Part shown: piece by piece, positions 53,346 to 62,420 of the stretch | How positions within the stretch are numbered: position 1 is the stretch's first letter | Layout: every line of letters begins with the position of its first letter | Source: Acetispira formosa (nom. nud.) | GTDB lineage: Bacteria; Desulfobacterota; Desulfarculia; Adiutricales; Adiutricaceae | Length of the DNA stretch: 64,000 bases | Reading direction: 5' to 3' | Assembly (NCBI GenBank): GCA_023525915.1 | Contig: CP026657.1 | Coordinates: 3,496,001-3,560,000 of the forward strand | Notes under the pieces: model-generated | Told to the model about the DNA's origin: nothing | Databases searched by the model: none | The model's input: only the letters and a program-made list of their open reading frames with translations | Translations under genes and position numbers: made by a program

Positions 53346-55768
53346 GGACGAAGACTGCCGGACTGGGCGGCCGGAAACATAAAGGTGAAGGAAGCGCCGC
53401 TATTCTCAATGTGTTGCGGATGGTTCTTCACCTCAATGAAACCATGATAGCGGTCGACGATCTTTTTGACTATGGATAACCCCAATCCAGTGCCGTCGCT
53501 TTTGGAAGTGAAGAACGGGCTGAAAATCTTGTCCACCATGTCATCAGGTATGCCTGGCCCGGTATCGGTGATTTCACAGGCTACATAAACCTGATCGCCG
53601 TCCTTGGTATCATACAGGCGCAGATAAACTTTGCCTCCGGCCGGTCCCATGGCCTGGCTGGCATTGTAGATGATATTCAAAATTATATGCATAATCTGAC
53701 GGTCATCCGCCAGCACCAGCGGCAGGCCCGGCTGATAGCTCTTCTCAATAGTCACCTTTTTGCGCTCAAGCTCATGACGGAGAGAGGTCAGGGTCTCTTC
53801 CACCAGGGCCTCCATGCGGAACTCACTCACCCGGCCCTCTTCGTTGCGCGAAAAGTCCAGGACGTTGTTCAACACCTTGTTAACCCGCTCGACCTCTTCC
53901 CAGATGACCTCGGCATATTTTTTCAGGGGATCGTCATCCTTCATCTTCTTCAAAAGCCGCTGGGTGAAACCGCCGATGGAGACCAGCGGATTGCGAACCT
54001 CATGGGCCAGGTGAGCCCCCATTTCACCCTGGGCAGCCACCTTCTCGGCCTCAATCAGCCTCACCCGCACCTGGCTCAAGGTCTGGTTGGCCTTTTCCAG
54101 ATCATCATATAGATTGGCGTTCTCAATGGCCAAACCGGCCTGATTGGCCAGCATGGTCAGGTCACGCAGGCTGTCGAGGGTCAGGGGTTCGCCGGTGATG
54201 GACCGGTCCACCGCGATAACGCCCACCTCCCGGTTCTTGGCCACCATCGGCACGGCCGCATAAGCCTTCAGGCCGAAATCTTTAAGGTCAATGTCGCTCT
54301 CTGTATCGAAAATGCGAAAACCCAGCATGGGTTTGTTTTCCATCACCACCCTGGAAAGAATACGTGAGCTTTCGGGAAAAACAGGAATGTTAATGGCCAT
54401 GTCTTCACCGCGCTCCAGCATCAGGGCAGCTTCAGCCTTGGAGGGGCTTTTCAGCATGTCGACCAGAGTGGTCTCCCGGCCGAAATAATCAGCGTCACGG
54501 TCATAGGTCCAGAAAGCTGAACTGACCAGCGACGGACCCCGCTCATCATCCTGATGCAGAAGCAGGATCAGCACTTGATCAAAATTGAGCCCCTTGCGGT
54601 CAGTGAGAGCCTTGGTGATGATCCAGACCAGTTCGTCATAGCGAACTGTCGTCATCATGGCGCTGGAGATGTCATACAGGGTGGAGAGATAGGAAACCAT
54701 CTTCTCATTGGTGCGGGCCAGTCCCTCAACTTCACGGAAAGTAATGGCGTTTTCCACCACGCCGGAGATCATATTGTTCATGGAAAACAACAGTTCCAGG
54801 TCGTCGCGGTCAAAAAGTTGAGGAGCCACCGCCGCCTGGGCGTTGCGGCCGCCGAGCTTGTTGAAAAGCGAAATGCTGCCCTGATGGTGCCCCTGGAAAA
54901 TGAGCGGGGAGCTGATGATGGTGTTGTTCATCTCCACTTCCGACAGTTCCAGCGCGCCGGGGTCGTCTTTAAGATAGCCGCTGTAGCTGGTTTTGCGGGA
55001 AAGGGCGTTGGCCACGCCCGCAGGCAGAGATTTGGAGGAGCGATAGCGCTCGAAATTATAGGCCGGAGGGATCATGCCGTACTGCGAGGACATGACCAAC
55101 ACCTGGCCGGATTCATCCAGGATGTTCAGGGTGCAGCCGTCGGCCAGGAAAATGCCGGTGGCAATCTGGGGAATCATGGTCATGACCTTTTCCACGTCGA
55201 TGGTCGAGGATAGGGTCCGGCCGAGATCACTGAGAACATTGAGAACACTGAGGCGTTTGCGAGTGTCGGTGGCAAGCTGTGAGTTTTTTATGGCAATGGT
55301 CAGTTCGTTGGCTACGGCCTCCATCAGAAGAGTTTTGGCCGGGGTCAGTTCCTGGGGGCTGCGCCCCAGGAGCATTAACGCTCCGTAAATGGTTTTATCG
55401 TCCCCCAGGGGAGTGACCACCATGCAACCTGTAAACGGTTCCACAAAGTGCCGCCAATCCGGCGGCAAAAGCTCGACGTCAGGCGGATCGGCCAGAAGGG
55501 TCTGGCGGCTGGTAACGCAGCGCCCGACCATGTTGCCTTCCACTGGTATGGAGCTGAGGCGGGGGAAAGTGGCGTCGGCCCGCCACAGCGGGGCCAGGAT
55601 GCGCCGCTCCCGATCCAGGGTCAGGAGAATGGCGTGGTCAAGATCCATTTCCCAGGTCAGGATGTTCAGGAAACTGTTGACCTTGAATTCGTACTGGGTG
55701 TTGGAGTTGGACAGTTTGATCAGCTTGGCCAATACGGCGGCCAGTTCCGTCTTGGGTACAAAGGGCAT
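53342..55768 (-). CDS. Soluble multi-GAF sensor histidine kinase
   Basis: 808 residues, no membrane helix. Three GAF-type domains (about 20-170, 180-335, 365-545), a short coiled coil (YDDLEKANQTLSQVRVRLIEAEKVAAQGE), HisKA with phospho-acceptor His589 in HLAHEVRNPLVSIGGF, and an ATPase domain (NIIYNASQAM, DTGPGIPDD, GTGLGLSIVKKI). No receiver is fused and no response regulator adjoins it. It starts two bases after glgA, so the two are one operon; a link between small-molecule sensing and glycogen metabolism is possible but inferred. Confidence 0.9.
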   Translation of the reverse strand: MPFVPKTELAAVLAKLIKLSNSNTQYEFKVNSFLNILTWEMDLDHAILLTLDRERRILAPLWRADATFPRLSSIPVEGNMVGRCVTSRQTLLADPPDVELLPPDWRHFVEPFTGCMVVTPLGDDKTIYGALMLLGRSPQELTPAKTLLMEAVANELTIAIKNSQLATDTRKRLSVLNVLSDLGRTLSSTIDVEKVMTMIPQIATGIFLADGCTLNILDESGQVLVMSSQYGMIPPAYNFERYRSSKSLPAGVANALSRKTSYSGYLKDDPGALELSEVEMNNTIISSPLIFQGHHQGSISLFNKLGGRNAQAAVAPQLFDRDDLELLFSMNNMISGVVENAITFREVEGLARTNEKMVSYLSTLYDISSAMMTTVRYDELVWIITKALTDRKGLNFDQVLILLLHQDDERGPSLVSSAFWTYDRDADYFGRETTLVDMLKSPSKAEAALMLERGEDMAINIPVFPESSRILSRVVMENKPMLGFRIFDTESDIDLKDFGLKAYAAVPMVAKNREVGVIAVDRSITGEPLTLDSLRDLTMLANQAGLAIENANLYDDLEKANQTLSQVRVRLIEAEKVAAQGEMGAHLAHEVRNPLVSIGGFTQRLLKKMKDDDPLKKYAEVIWEEVERVNKVLNNVLDFSRNEEGRVSEFRMEALVEETLTSLRHELERKKVTIEKSYQPGLPLVLADDRQIMHIILNIIYNASQAMGPAGGKVYLRLYDTKDGDQVYVACEITDTGPGIPDDMVDKIFSPFFTSKSDGTGLGLSIVKKIVDRYHGFIEVKNHPQHIENSGASFTFMFPAAQSGSLRP

Positions 55769-55770
55769 GA

Positions 55771-57234
55771 TTAGTTTCGCTTTTCCGCGATGTCCAGCGC
55801 CCGGCGGTAGACATCCTCATAGCGCGAGGCGGAAATGTCCCAGGAAAAATTCTGCTCCATAGCCCGGCGCATCACCCCGCGCCAGAGCTCAGGGCGGCCG
55901 AAATCGGCCACCGCGCTCTTCAGCACCTCCAAAAAGGCCTCTGGTGAATAGTCGTTAAATTTATAGCCCGTGCCCTCATCGGGATTGGTCTGGACATCAA
56001 TGACCGTGTCATCCAGCCCCCCGGTGCTGCGCACCACCGGCACCGTGCCGTAGCGCAGGGCGTAGAGCTGTTCCAGCCCGCACGGCTCAAAGCGGGAGGG
56101 CATCATGAAAATATCCGCGCCGGCCAGGATGTGGTGGATCATCACCAGATCATTGGCCCGCTTATAACCCAGGCGGCCCGGCCAGCGAATGGCGGCCTCC
56201 TGAAGGAATTCCTGATAGTGATTTTCCCCCAGCCCCATGAAGGCCAGATTGATGGGCATATCCATCATCCGGTCCAGCGCCTTGACGATGATATCCAGCC
56301 CTTTGCGCGAGAGCAGGCGGCAGACCATGGCCACAGTCGGGAGGCTCGGGTCCTTGAAGCCGAACAGGGTGGCCAGGTGGCGGCGGCATTCCTGTTTGCC
56401 TTCAAGGTTGTTTTCAGAATAATTGGCCGCGATGTGACGGTCGGAGGCCGGGTCCCACTGGCCGTAATCAACCCCGTTCTGGACGGCGACAATATCATCA
56501 CTGCGGCTGAGAAGAACACCCTCCAGACCCATGCCTATGGCCGGAGTCAATGATTCCTGGGCATACTTGCGGCTGACGGTGGTGATGAGGTCGGCCGCCA
56601 GGAGACCAGCCTTGGTCAGGTTCATGCGGCCGTGAAACTCCATGCCCTCATGTGTGAACAGGCTCCAATCCAGGCCGGTCATGGCGAAATCGTAATGCAG
56701 GAACAGACCCTGGCTGGCCAGATTGTGATAAGTGAAGATGGAGCCGGCTTTTTTCAGGGTGGGGAAAGCCCCGCGCCAGCTTTTCAGGCACATGGGCACC
56801 AGCCCGGAGGCCCAGTCATGGCAATGGATGATTACTTCCTCACCAGGGGCGGCGAGCTTCCCGGCGGCCAGAAGGGCGGCCCTGGAAAAGAAGATGAAAC
56901 GTTCGGCGTTGTCGTCGTAATCACCAAACTCATTGCCGTAAAGGCCGGGGCGGTTAAACAGGTCGTCGCAGCCGATGAGGATGGCGTCATGGGCTTCACC
57001 GGTCTGACCGCGATAGAAAGAGGCTTCACGTCGTGACAGGGAGAGATCTATTTCACAGCGCCATTCAGGGATTTCCGTCAGCGGCATCTTGTCGGAACCG
57101 CGATGTTTGGGCACGACCACAGTAACCTTGTGCCCGTGCCGAGCCAAGGCCCGGGGCAAATAGAAGGATACATCGCCCAGTCCGCCGACCCGGGAAAAAG
57201 GAATCGCTTCCGGGGTGATGAAAATTATCTGCAT
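55771..57234 (-). CDS. glgA: Glycogen (starch) synthase, GT5 family
   Basis: 487 residues from ATG 57232-57234 with GGGAGG five bases upstream; a frame to 57312 extends it needlessly. N-terminal GT5 domain MQIIFITPEAIPFSRVGGLGDVSFYLPRALARHGHKV (the KTGGL motif reads RVGGL), HCHDWASGLVPMCLK, TYHNLASQGLF. C-terminal GT1 domain VCRLLSRKGLDIIVKALD, MMPSRFEPCGLEQLYALRYGTVPVVRSTGGLDDTV (nucleotide-sugar site with the E-x7-E pattern). Elongates glycogen from ADP- or UDP-glucose. No other glycogen gene is nearby. Confidence 0.94.
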   Translation of the reverse strand: MQIIFITPEAIPFSRVGGLGDVSFYLPRALARHGHKVTVVVPKHRGSDKMPLTEIPEWRCEIDLSLSRREASFYRGQTGEAHDAILIGCDDLFNRPGLYGNEFGDYDDNAERFIFFSRAALLAAGKLAAPGEEVIIHCHDWASGLVPMCLKSWRGAFPTLKKAGSIFTYHNLASQGLFLHYDFAMTGLDWSLFTHEGMEFHGRMNLTKAGLLAADLITTVSRKYAQESLTPAIGMGLEGVLLSRSDDIVAVQNGVDYGQWDPASDRHIAANYSENNLEGKQECRRHLATLFGFKDPSLPTVAMVCRLLSRKGLDIIVKALDRMMDMPINLAFMGLGENHYQEFLQEAAIRWPGRLGYKRANDLVMIHHILAGADIFMMPSRFEPCGLEQLYALRYGTVPVVRSTGGLDDTVIDVQTNPDEGTGYKFNDYSPEAFLEVLKSAVADFGRPELWRGVMRRAMEQNFSWDISASRYEDVYRRALDIAEKRN

Positions 57235-57455
57235 GACAGCCTCCCCATAATAAAAACCTGCAATTTCGTCGTCCAGCCTGGCCAGGATAAACGAAAGGCC
57301 ACCCTGCGACAATACTTTGATTCACAACTCTGAAAGGCCATTATTCCCGTGGCGCGGGAAAGTTATATCTGGCCCGGGTGTTCTTAATACCTGAACAGAC
57401 CGCCCTGGATACCGTGAACTCAAGTGACTCTGATTCGAAGTTTTGCCGGGAACTA

Positions 57456-57596
57456 GAAGTCATTTCATAAATATCTTTTTGCTCCCTGGCGTCGTTGCTC
57501 AGTCTTTTTAATGCTCAAAATATGTCATATATTCCTGCGCTTAAAAAGCCTTCGCGCCTAGCCAGGAAACAAAAATCTTATTTATGAAATGACTTC
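57456..57596. repeat. TA-flanked 141-bp MITE, copy T2
   Basis: Perfect inverted ends GAAGTCATTTCATAAATA and TATTTATGAAATGACTTC, TA on both sides (57454-57455 and 57597-57598). Interior matches copy T1 over most of its length. Confidence 0.9.
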
Positions 57597-57599
57597 TAA

Positions 57600-57740
57600 T
57601 GACTTACAGCCGGGCAAAAAATGAATTTTTTTTTGCCCGGCGAGTTAGTTGGCCAGCCCAAAACCAGTTGTTGGCGCCTCATCTCGCTCGCGTTTGGATA
57701 CCCGCTATTTGAGCCCATGTGAACATTAAAATTACTGCTG
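57600..57740 (+). repeat. Decayed 174-bp MITE-like copy
   Basis: Core AAAACCAGTTGTTGGCGCCT, hairpin GCCGGGCAAAAAA/TTTTTTTGCCCGGC and a right end ATTAAAATTACTGCTG. Directly adjoins element T2. Confidence 0.6.
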
Positions 57741-58136
57741 CGGACCGCTCGAAAATTCAATCCATAAAAATGTGTGGAAAACATGAACAGAGCAGGCGGC
57801 GGCAAAAATATCGCTGATCAAAACCTGGCGGATTTAAGAACCGGAAAGGCGGTAAATCCAGGCCGCGGTGATCTCAACATTGTGGGCCATGCATTCGGCC
57901 TGTCTTGCGGCTTAAATTACATATTATTATATACCTTTTAAAATCCATTATCAAGCAAGCCAAATATATAAAAAAATATGCCATAAATCCATGTTGTTAT
58001 GAGTGTATAAAATTTACTTTATAGATAAAACCCATATGAAACATAGAGGCGAACGTTCATTTGAGTCCAGGCGGGCGGATGGTCAGGCCGGTTGAGAGAG
58101 GCCGGCCACAGCCTCTCGTCGCGGTCCTTAATTTTT

Positions 58137-58310
58137 CAGCAATTCTCAAAGTAAACTTTTTCCCATAAACTACGGCTCGTAGCTACACAAAAAGCGTGGT
58201 TTTTGTTTCGCGAGCGGCTATTTTTCCGTCAAAACCAGTCGCTGGCGCTCCGTCACCCCTTGGGGGGCGACCTGCTATTTTAAAATTGCCATCTACTTTG
58301 AGAATTGCTG
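58137..58310 (+). repeat. 174-bp MITE-like element, copy M5, with perfect target duplication
   Basis: Perfect 17-bp ends CAGCAATTCTCAAAGTA and TACTTTGAGAATTGCTG. Flanked by TTAATTTTT on both sides (58128-58136, 58311-58319), a perfect 9-bp duplication, so this is the clearest recent insertion of the family. It lies 130 bases before the aminotransferase start. Confidence 0.93.
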
Positions 58311-58444
58311 TTAATTTTTGCCAATACTGGATTTTATCCATCTGGTCTGCTACAATTATTTTTTCAGTAAACGGCGGATATTACAGATTTCGCAGTTCAG
58401 AACGACCCGCAGTGCCTGTAATTTATCCGGGAGCAGGATTATTT

Positions 58445-59644
58445 ATGATGCAGATGAAATTAGCCAGAAGAATGTCGGAACTCAAAGCTTCCGAAGTCAG
58501 AGAAATTCTAAAAGTCACTGAAAGACCGGAAGTGATCTCCTTTGCGGGCGGACTTCCCGCCCCGGAACTCTTCCCTGTTGATGAAATCAAGAAAGTCATT
58601 GAGCTGGTGCTGGATGAAGCTGGCCCCAGGGCCCTTCAATATGCCATAACCGAAGGAAATCCGCCGCTCCGAAAATGGGTGGCCGAACGCCTGAACCGTC
58701 AATATGGCCTTTCGCTGGATATAGACAATGTCCTTCTGACCAGCGGGTCACAACAGTGCCTGGATCTGGCCGGCAAGCTTTTTCTGGACGAAGGCGATTT
58801 GGTCCTTTGCGAAAGCCCCACCTATCTGGCGGCCATATCGGCATTCAGGGCCTATGGCTGCCGCTTTCTTGAAATCGAAACCGATGACGACGGCATGGTT
58901 CCCGAGTCACTGGAACGGGCGCTCAAAGAAAATGACCGCGCCCGCCTGATTTACGCTATTCCTGATTTCCAGAATCCCAGCGGCCGCACCTGGAGCCTTT
59001 CGCGGCGCAAGGCTCTGGCCGAACTGGCCGGGCGTTACCAGGTGGCGGTGGTGGAGGATAACCCTTATGGCGAATTGCGTTTTGAGGGCGAGCACCTTCC
59101 GGCCGTTAAATCGTTTGATAAGGACGGCTGCGTCTTATACTGCGGCACCTTTTCAAAAATCTTCTGTCCCGGCTACCGCATTGCCTGGGTGGCCGGTGAG
59201 GCCGACATCATCAATAAGTTTGTCATGGCCAAGCAGGCCACCGACATTCAGTGCAACACCCTGGCCCAGATGAGTCTGGCCAAATACGTGGAAATGTACG
59301 ATATTGACGCTCACATTGAACGCATCAGGGCTGTCTATAAAAAAAGGCGTGACCTTTTGCTGCAAACCATGGATGAATGTTTTCCCCAATCCGTCCGTTT
59401 CACCCGGCCGCAGGGAGGCCTCTTCACCTGGGTCGAACTGCCGGAAGGGCTCAATGCCCGTGATCTTCTGGTGGAATGTCTGAAGCTGGATGTGGCTTTT
59501 GTGCCGGGCGGAGCTTTCTTTCCGGTGGAGCCCAGAGAAAATACTCTGCGCATGAATTTTTCCAACATGCCGGAAGAGAGAATCATCGAAGGCGTAACCC
59601 GCATGGCCACCAAGCTGCCGGGCAGGGCCCGGGCCCAACTCTAA
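58445..59644 (+). CDS. PLP-dependent aminotransferase (class I/II, LysN/ARO8-like)
   Basis: 399 residues from ATG 58445 (AGGA six bases upstream); the frame runs back to 58196 only through the repeat. Fold type I. N-terminus MSELKASEVREILKVTERPEVISFAGGLPAPELFP, substrate loop TSGSQQCLDLAGKLFLDEGDLVLCESPTYLAA, IYAIPDFQNPSGRTWS, EDNPYGELRF, and the Schiff-base Lys238 in GTFSKIFCPGYRIAWV. Closest to 2-aminoadipate/branched-chain type aminotransferases; the natural substrate is unknown. Monocistronic by position. Confidence 0.92.
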   Translation: MMQMKLARRMSELKASEVREILKVTERPEVISFAGGLPAPELFPVDEIKKVIELVLDEAGPRALQYAITEGNPPLRKWVAERLNRQYGLSLDIDNVLLTSGSQQCLDLAGKLFLDEGDLVLCESPTYLAAISAFRAYGCRFLEIETDDDGMVPESLERALKENDRARLIYAIPDFQNPSGRTWSLSRRKALAELAGRYQVAVVEDNPYGELRFEGEHLPAVKSFDKDGCVLYCGTFSKIFCPGYRIAWVAGEADIINKFVMAKQATDIQCNTLAQMSLAKYVEMYDIDAHIERIRAVYKKRRDLLLQTMDECFPQSVRFTRPQGGLFTWVELPEGLNARDLLVECLKLDVAFVPGGAFFPVEPRENTLRMNFSNMPEERIIEGVTRMATKLPGRARAQL

Positions 59645-59722
59645 GTGAGCCTTTCCCCGAGCGCTAGTTATGGCGGCCATCATCGTATTAAGAGCGGTGC
59701 CCCCGTGGCTATGGCGGGGATG
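59645..59722 (+). repeat. Palindromic-element arm (half copy)
   Basis: TAAGTGAGCCTTTCCCCGAG, then GGCGGCCATCATCGTATTAA + GAGCGGTGCCCCCGTGGCTATGG, the arm of the 5127-5397 element. It begins at the aminotransferase stop. CCAGTCCAGTGCGGACCACG downstream (about 59797-59816) mirrors the flank of the 12753 half copy. Confidence 0.75.
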
Positions 59723-59843
59723 AGGTCAGAATGAAACTCTTATATGTGGCAGCTTCCCGGCCGTAACTCTGGTCTGGTCGAAAGCGCCGCATCGGACCAG
59801 TCCAGTGCGGACCACGCACACACGCACAAAATGGAGGCAGAGA

Positions 59844-60788
59844 ATGGCGGAAGGTTCAGGAACGTTTAATGTTGAGCGCGGCACTAAAAGCCAGCTTATG
59901 ATCAAGATTGAGGGCACTCATGTGAAAATGCCTCTTTCCATGATCACCGGACTTGCCGACGGCCCGACCGTACTGATTACTTCCGGCATTCACGGCAGCG
60001 AATACCCCGGCACCCTGGCCGCCGTTGAACTGGCCCGCGAACTGCGCCCGGAGGACGTGAGCGGACGCCTGCTGATGATTCATCCGGTGAACACCCAGGC
60101 TTTCAAGGCCCGTTTCGCCATGATTCTGCCTGAAGACGGCCGCGATATAAATCGCGTCTTCCCCGGCAGGCCCGACGGATCACCCTCTGAAAAGGTGGCC
60201 TGGCGGATTACTGAATTTCAACGCATGGCTGATTTTTATATCGACCTTCACAGCGGCGACGTTTTTGAGGACATGAGGGCCTATGTCTATTATCCCGGTT
60301 CAGGACCGGAAGAGGTGGTGGAAAAATCCCGCCGGGCCGCCGCCGTGGTGAACGTGCCCTATATGGCGCCCACCACTTCTGAAATCGGCACCATCGTGTC
60401 GGCCGCCGCGGCCGGTATTCCCGGCCTCTTTATGGAAAGAGGCGGGGCCGGGGCCTGTCCGCGTGAAGAGGTCGATCTTTACAAACGCGATATTCTCAAC
60501 GTTCTGAAACATCTCGGCCTTTTGAAGGGCGCGCCTGAAATGCCGCCCGTCCCGCCTGTGGAGCTTGGGCGGCTTACCTATCAGGAGTCCGGGGAAACCG
60601 GCCTCTGGATTTCGGAAGTTGAGCTGGACCAGAAAGTGGAAAGCGGCCAGAAACTGGGCGAGGTTCAGGATTTTTTCGGCCAGACCCTGGCCGCCTATCA
60701 TGCGGAACATGATGGAGTGGTGCTCTATAAACTGCGCGCCCTCTCCGCCAACAGCGGAGATGTGCTGGTCTGCTACGGCCGCCCCTGA
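59844..60788 (+). CDS. Succinylglutamate desuccinylase/aspartoacylase-family zinc hydrolase
   Basis: 314 residues from ATG 59844 (GGAGG six bases upstream). M14-like zinc site GIHGSEYPGTLAAVELAREL (His, Glu) and DLHSGD (third ligand His); RDINRVFPGRPDGSPSEKVAW is the Arg-containing substrate loop; the family's Glu is likely in MERGG. The C-terminal beta domain (about 225-314) is biotinyl-lipoyl-like, as in AstE/AspA relatives (ELDQKVESGQKLGEVQDFFGQ). Cleaves N-acyl amino acids or related amides; the substrate is unknown. The 9-bp target duplication of repeat M6 covers its stop codon. Confidence 0.9.
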   Translation: MAEGSGTFNVERGTKSQLMIKIEGTHVKMPLSMITGLADGPTVLITSGIHGSEYPGTLAAVELARELRPEDVSGRLLMIHPVNTQAFKARFAMILPEDGRDINRVFPGRPDGSPSEKVAWRITEFQRMADFYIDLHSGDVFEDMRAYVYYPGSGPEEVVEKSRRAAAVVNVPYMAPTTSEIGTIVSAAAAGIPGLFMERGGAGACPREEVDLYKRDILNVLKHLGLLKGAPEMPPVPPVELGRLTYQESGETGLWISEVELDQKVESGQKLGEVQDFFGQTLAAYHAEHDGVVLYKLRALSANSGDVLVCYGRP

Positions 60789-60792
60789 ACAG

Positions 60793-60965
60793 CAGTAATT
60801 CTCAAAGTAAACTTTTCCCCTGAACTTGTGACGTGCAGCTACACAAAAAGCGTGGTTTTTGTTTCGCGAGTTGCTATTTTACCGTAAAAACCAGTCGCTG
60901 GCGCTCCGTCGCCCCTGTGGGTCGACCTGCTATTTTGAAATTGCCGTCTACTTTGAGAATTGCTA
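60793..60965 (+). repeat. 174-bp MITE-like element, copy M6, with target duplication
   Basis: Ends CAGTAATTCTCAAAGTA and TACTTTGAGAATTGCTA. Flanks CCTGAACAG (60784-60792) and CCTGAACAA (60966-60974) agree at eight of nine bases. Sequence is close to M5 in its interior, including CGACCTGCTATTTT. Confidence 0.9.
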
Positions 60966-61018
60966 CCTGAACAACATCATTAATACCGGCGTAAATTACG
61001 CCTGATAAGGAGGCCAAA

Positions 61019-62038
61019 ATGTTTCAAGGCGATTGGACACCAAAAGACCTTTTTTCCCTTGGCAGCCAAACCTGGGTGGCCTGTGCGGTTCAGGCCGCTG
61101 TGCGCCTGCAGCTTTTCACCGCCCTTGACGTTGAGGGCGGATTGCCCGTGGGTGAACTGGCCCGGCGGATTGGGGGCAATGAAAGGGCCGTGGGTATGCT
61201 GGCCACCGCCCTGACGGCTGTCGGGCTTCTTAACCGAGATGGTGACCTGGTCAGCCTGACCGGTCAGTCCCGGCGTTACCTCTCAACCAAGTCAGATGAA
61301 TATTTCGGCTTCATCATCCGTCATCAGGCCAATATTCTCCGCTCCTGGATTCATCTGGATGAAGCCGTTAAAACCGGAAGCAGCGTGGCCGAGCGGTCAT
61401 CAAAAGCCGAAGGTGACAGCGAGGAAAATGAAGCTTTTCTCATGGGCATGTTCAATGTCGCCCGGCTTCAGGCCGACACTGTGGCCCAGGCGCTCAAGAA
61501 AGCCGGGGTTATGGAGGGACGCCAAAGCGTTCTGGATTTGGGCGGCGGACCGGGCACCTATGCCATTTACTTCTGCCGCAACTTTCCTGAAATCAGGGCT
61601 ACTGTTTTTGATCAGCCCGCTACGGAAAAATTCGCCTCCGCCACCTTCGAACGCTATGGCTTATCTGACCGCATCAATTTCGTGAGCGGCAATTTTCTTG
61701 AGAGTGATTTGCCGAAAGGCTATGATCTGGTCTGGGCCTCCCAGGTGCTGCATGGGGAGACCCCGGCCGATGCGGCCAGGCTCATCAAACGCGGGGCGGA
61801 GTGCCTCAACCCAGGCGGCTGCCTCTGCGTTCAGGAATTCATAATTGATGATGATTTGCGCGGACCGGCCCACTCGGCCCTGTTTTCCCTGAATATGCTG
61901 GTGCAGACCCCCGGCGGCCAATCCTACACTGAATCCGAACTCACCAACATGCTGACGGCGGCCGGGCTGGGCAACATTCGCCGCGTGCCCGCCGAACTGC
62001 CGCCGGGCTGCGGCATCATTGCCGGGGAAAAGATGTAG
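61019..62038 (+). CDS. SAM-dependent O-methyltransferase (acetylserotonin/hydroxyneurosporene type)
   Basis: 339 residues. N-terminal winged-helix dimerisation domain (about 8-95: VQAAVRLQLFTALDVEGGLPVGELARRIGGNERAVGMLATALTAVGLLNRDGD) and a Rossmann methyltransferase domain with SAM motif VLDLGGGPGTYAIYFCRNFP, motif II Asp-Gln in VFDQPATEKFA, and LVWASQVLHGETPADAARLIKRGAECLNPGG (catalytic His in VLHG). Methylates a hydroxyl on an unidentified small molecule. AAGGAGG six bases before the ATG. Monocistronic between repeats. Confidence 0.9.
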   Translation: MFQGDWTPKDLFSLGSQTWVACAVQAAVRLQLFTALDVEGGLPVGELARRIGGNERAVGMLATALTAVGLLNRDGDLVSLTGQSRRYLSTKSDEYFGFIIRHQANILRSWIHLDEAVKTGSSVAERSSKAEGDSEENEAFLMGMFNVARLQADTVAQALKKAGVMEGRQSVLDLGGGPGTYAIYFCRNFPEIRATVFDQPATEKFASATFERYGLSDRINFVSGNFLESDLPKGYDLVWASQVLHGETPADAARLIKRGAECLNPGGCLCVQEFIIDDDLRGPAHSALFSLNMLVQTPGGQSYTESELTNMLTAAGLGNIRRVPAELPPGCGIIAGEKM

Positions 62039-62082
62039 CTCGCAACAGAGCCGCGTTCAACCAGGTAAAGTGGCGCATGGCC

Positions 62083-62164
62083 GCCGACGGGAGAAATGTT
62101 TTCGTCCGTCTCCGTTCCGGGGGTCTTAGTCACGGAGACGGACGAAAACATTTCTCCCGTCGGC
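62083..62164. repeat. 82-84-bp hairpin family, copy H2
   Basis: Perfect arms GCCGACGGGAGAAATGTTTT + CGTCCGTCTCCG pairing with the 3' complement, loop TTCCGGGGGTCTTAGTCA. Arm sequence differs from H1 at several positions with matching changes on both sides, but the loop is the same. Confidence 0.87.
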
Positions 62165-62217
62165 TATCTGGTCGGCTTTCTTGAAGGCTGGGAAGCTGGC
62201 ATAGTCGGGTGGGAGCC

Positions 62218-62300
62218 TGGAGTCGGGGCTTGTTTTTGTCCCGGCTCCGTGACTAAAGACCCCCTTCACCTCGACGGGACAAAAACAAGCCCCGACTCCA
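62218..62300. repeat. 82-84-bp hairpin family, copy H3
   Basis: Arms TGGAGTCGGGGCTTGTTTTT + GTCCCG and complement around the inverted loop CGTGACTAAAGACCCCCTTC. It sits 53 bases after H2 in opposite loop orientation, so the two form a tandem pair. Confidence 0.85.
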
Positions 62301-62362
62301 GGCGGTTAAAGGGTTAAGCTTTTTACCGCAAAAGTATTTCAATTATATGGTCATAGAAATAA

Positions 62363-62399
62363 AAAACCGGCGGAGCCGCAATGGCTCCGCCGGTTTTTT
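62363..62399. terminator. Bidirectional intrinsic terminator
   Basis: AAAAAACCGGCGGAGCC and GGCTCCGCCGGTTTTTT around GCAAT, 22 bases from the chemoreceptor stop. U runs on both strands. Confidence 0.92.
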
Positions 62400-62420
62400 C
62401 AGGCATGAAGCCTGTTTGGT

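Larger units (their letters stand above)
57235..58136. other. Repeat-bearing non-coding gap
   Basis: Holds the TA-flanked element (57456-57596), a decayed 174-bp-type copy (57600-57740) and then about 390 AT-rich bases (57900-58060 especially) without a recognised gene. A small reverse frame at 57.6-57.8 kb is translated repeat. Confidence 0.55.

Noticed and set aside
58196-58444. N-terminal extension of the aminotransferase
   Set aside because: The extra 83 codons are MITE M5 and intergenic DNA; a ribosome site fits the ATG at 58445.
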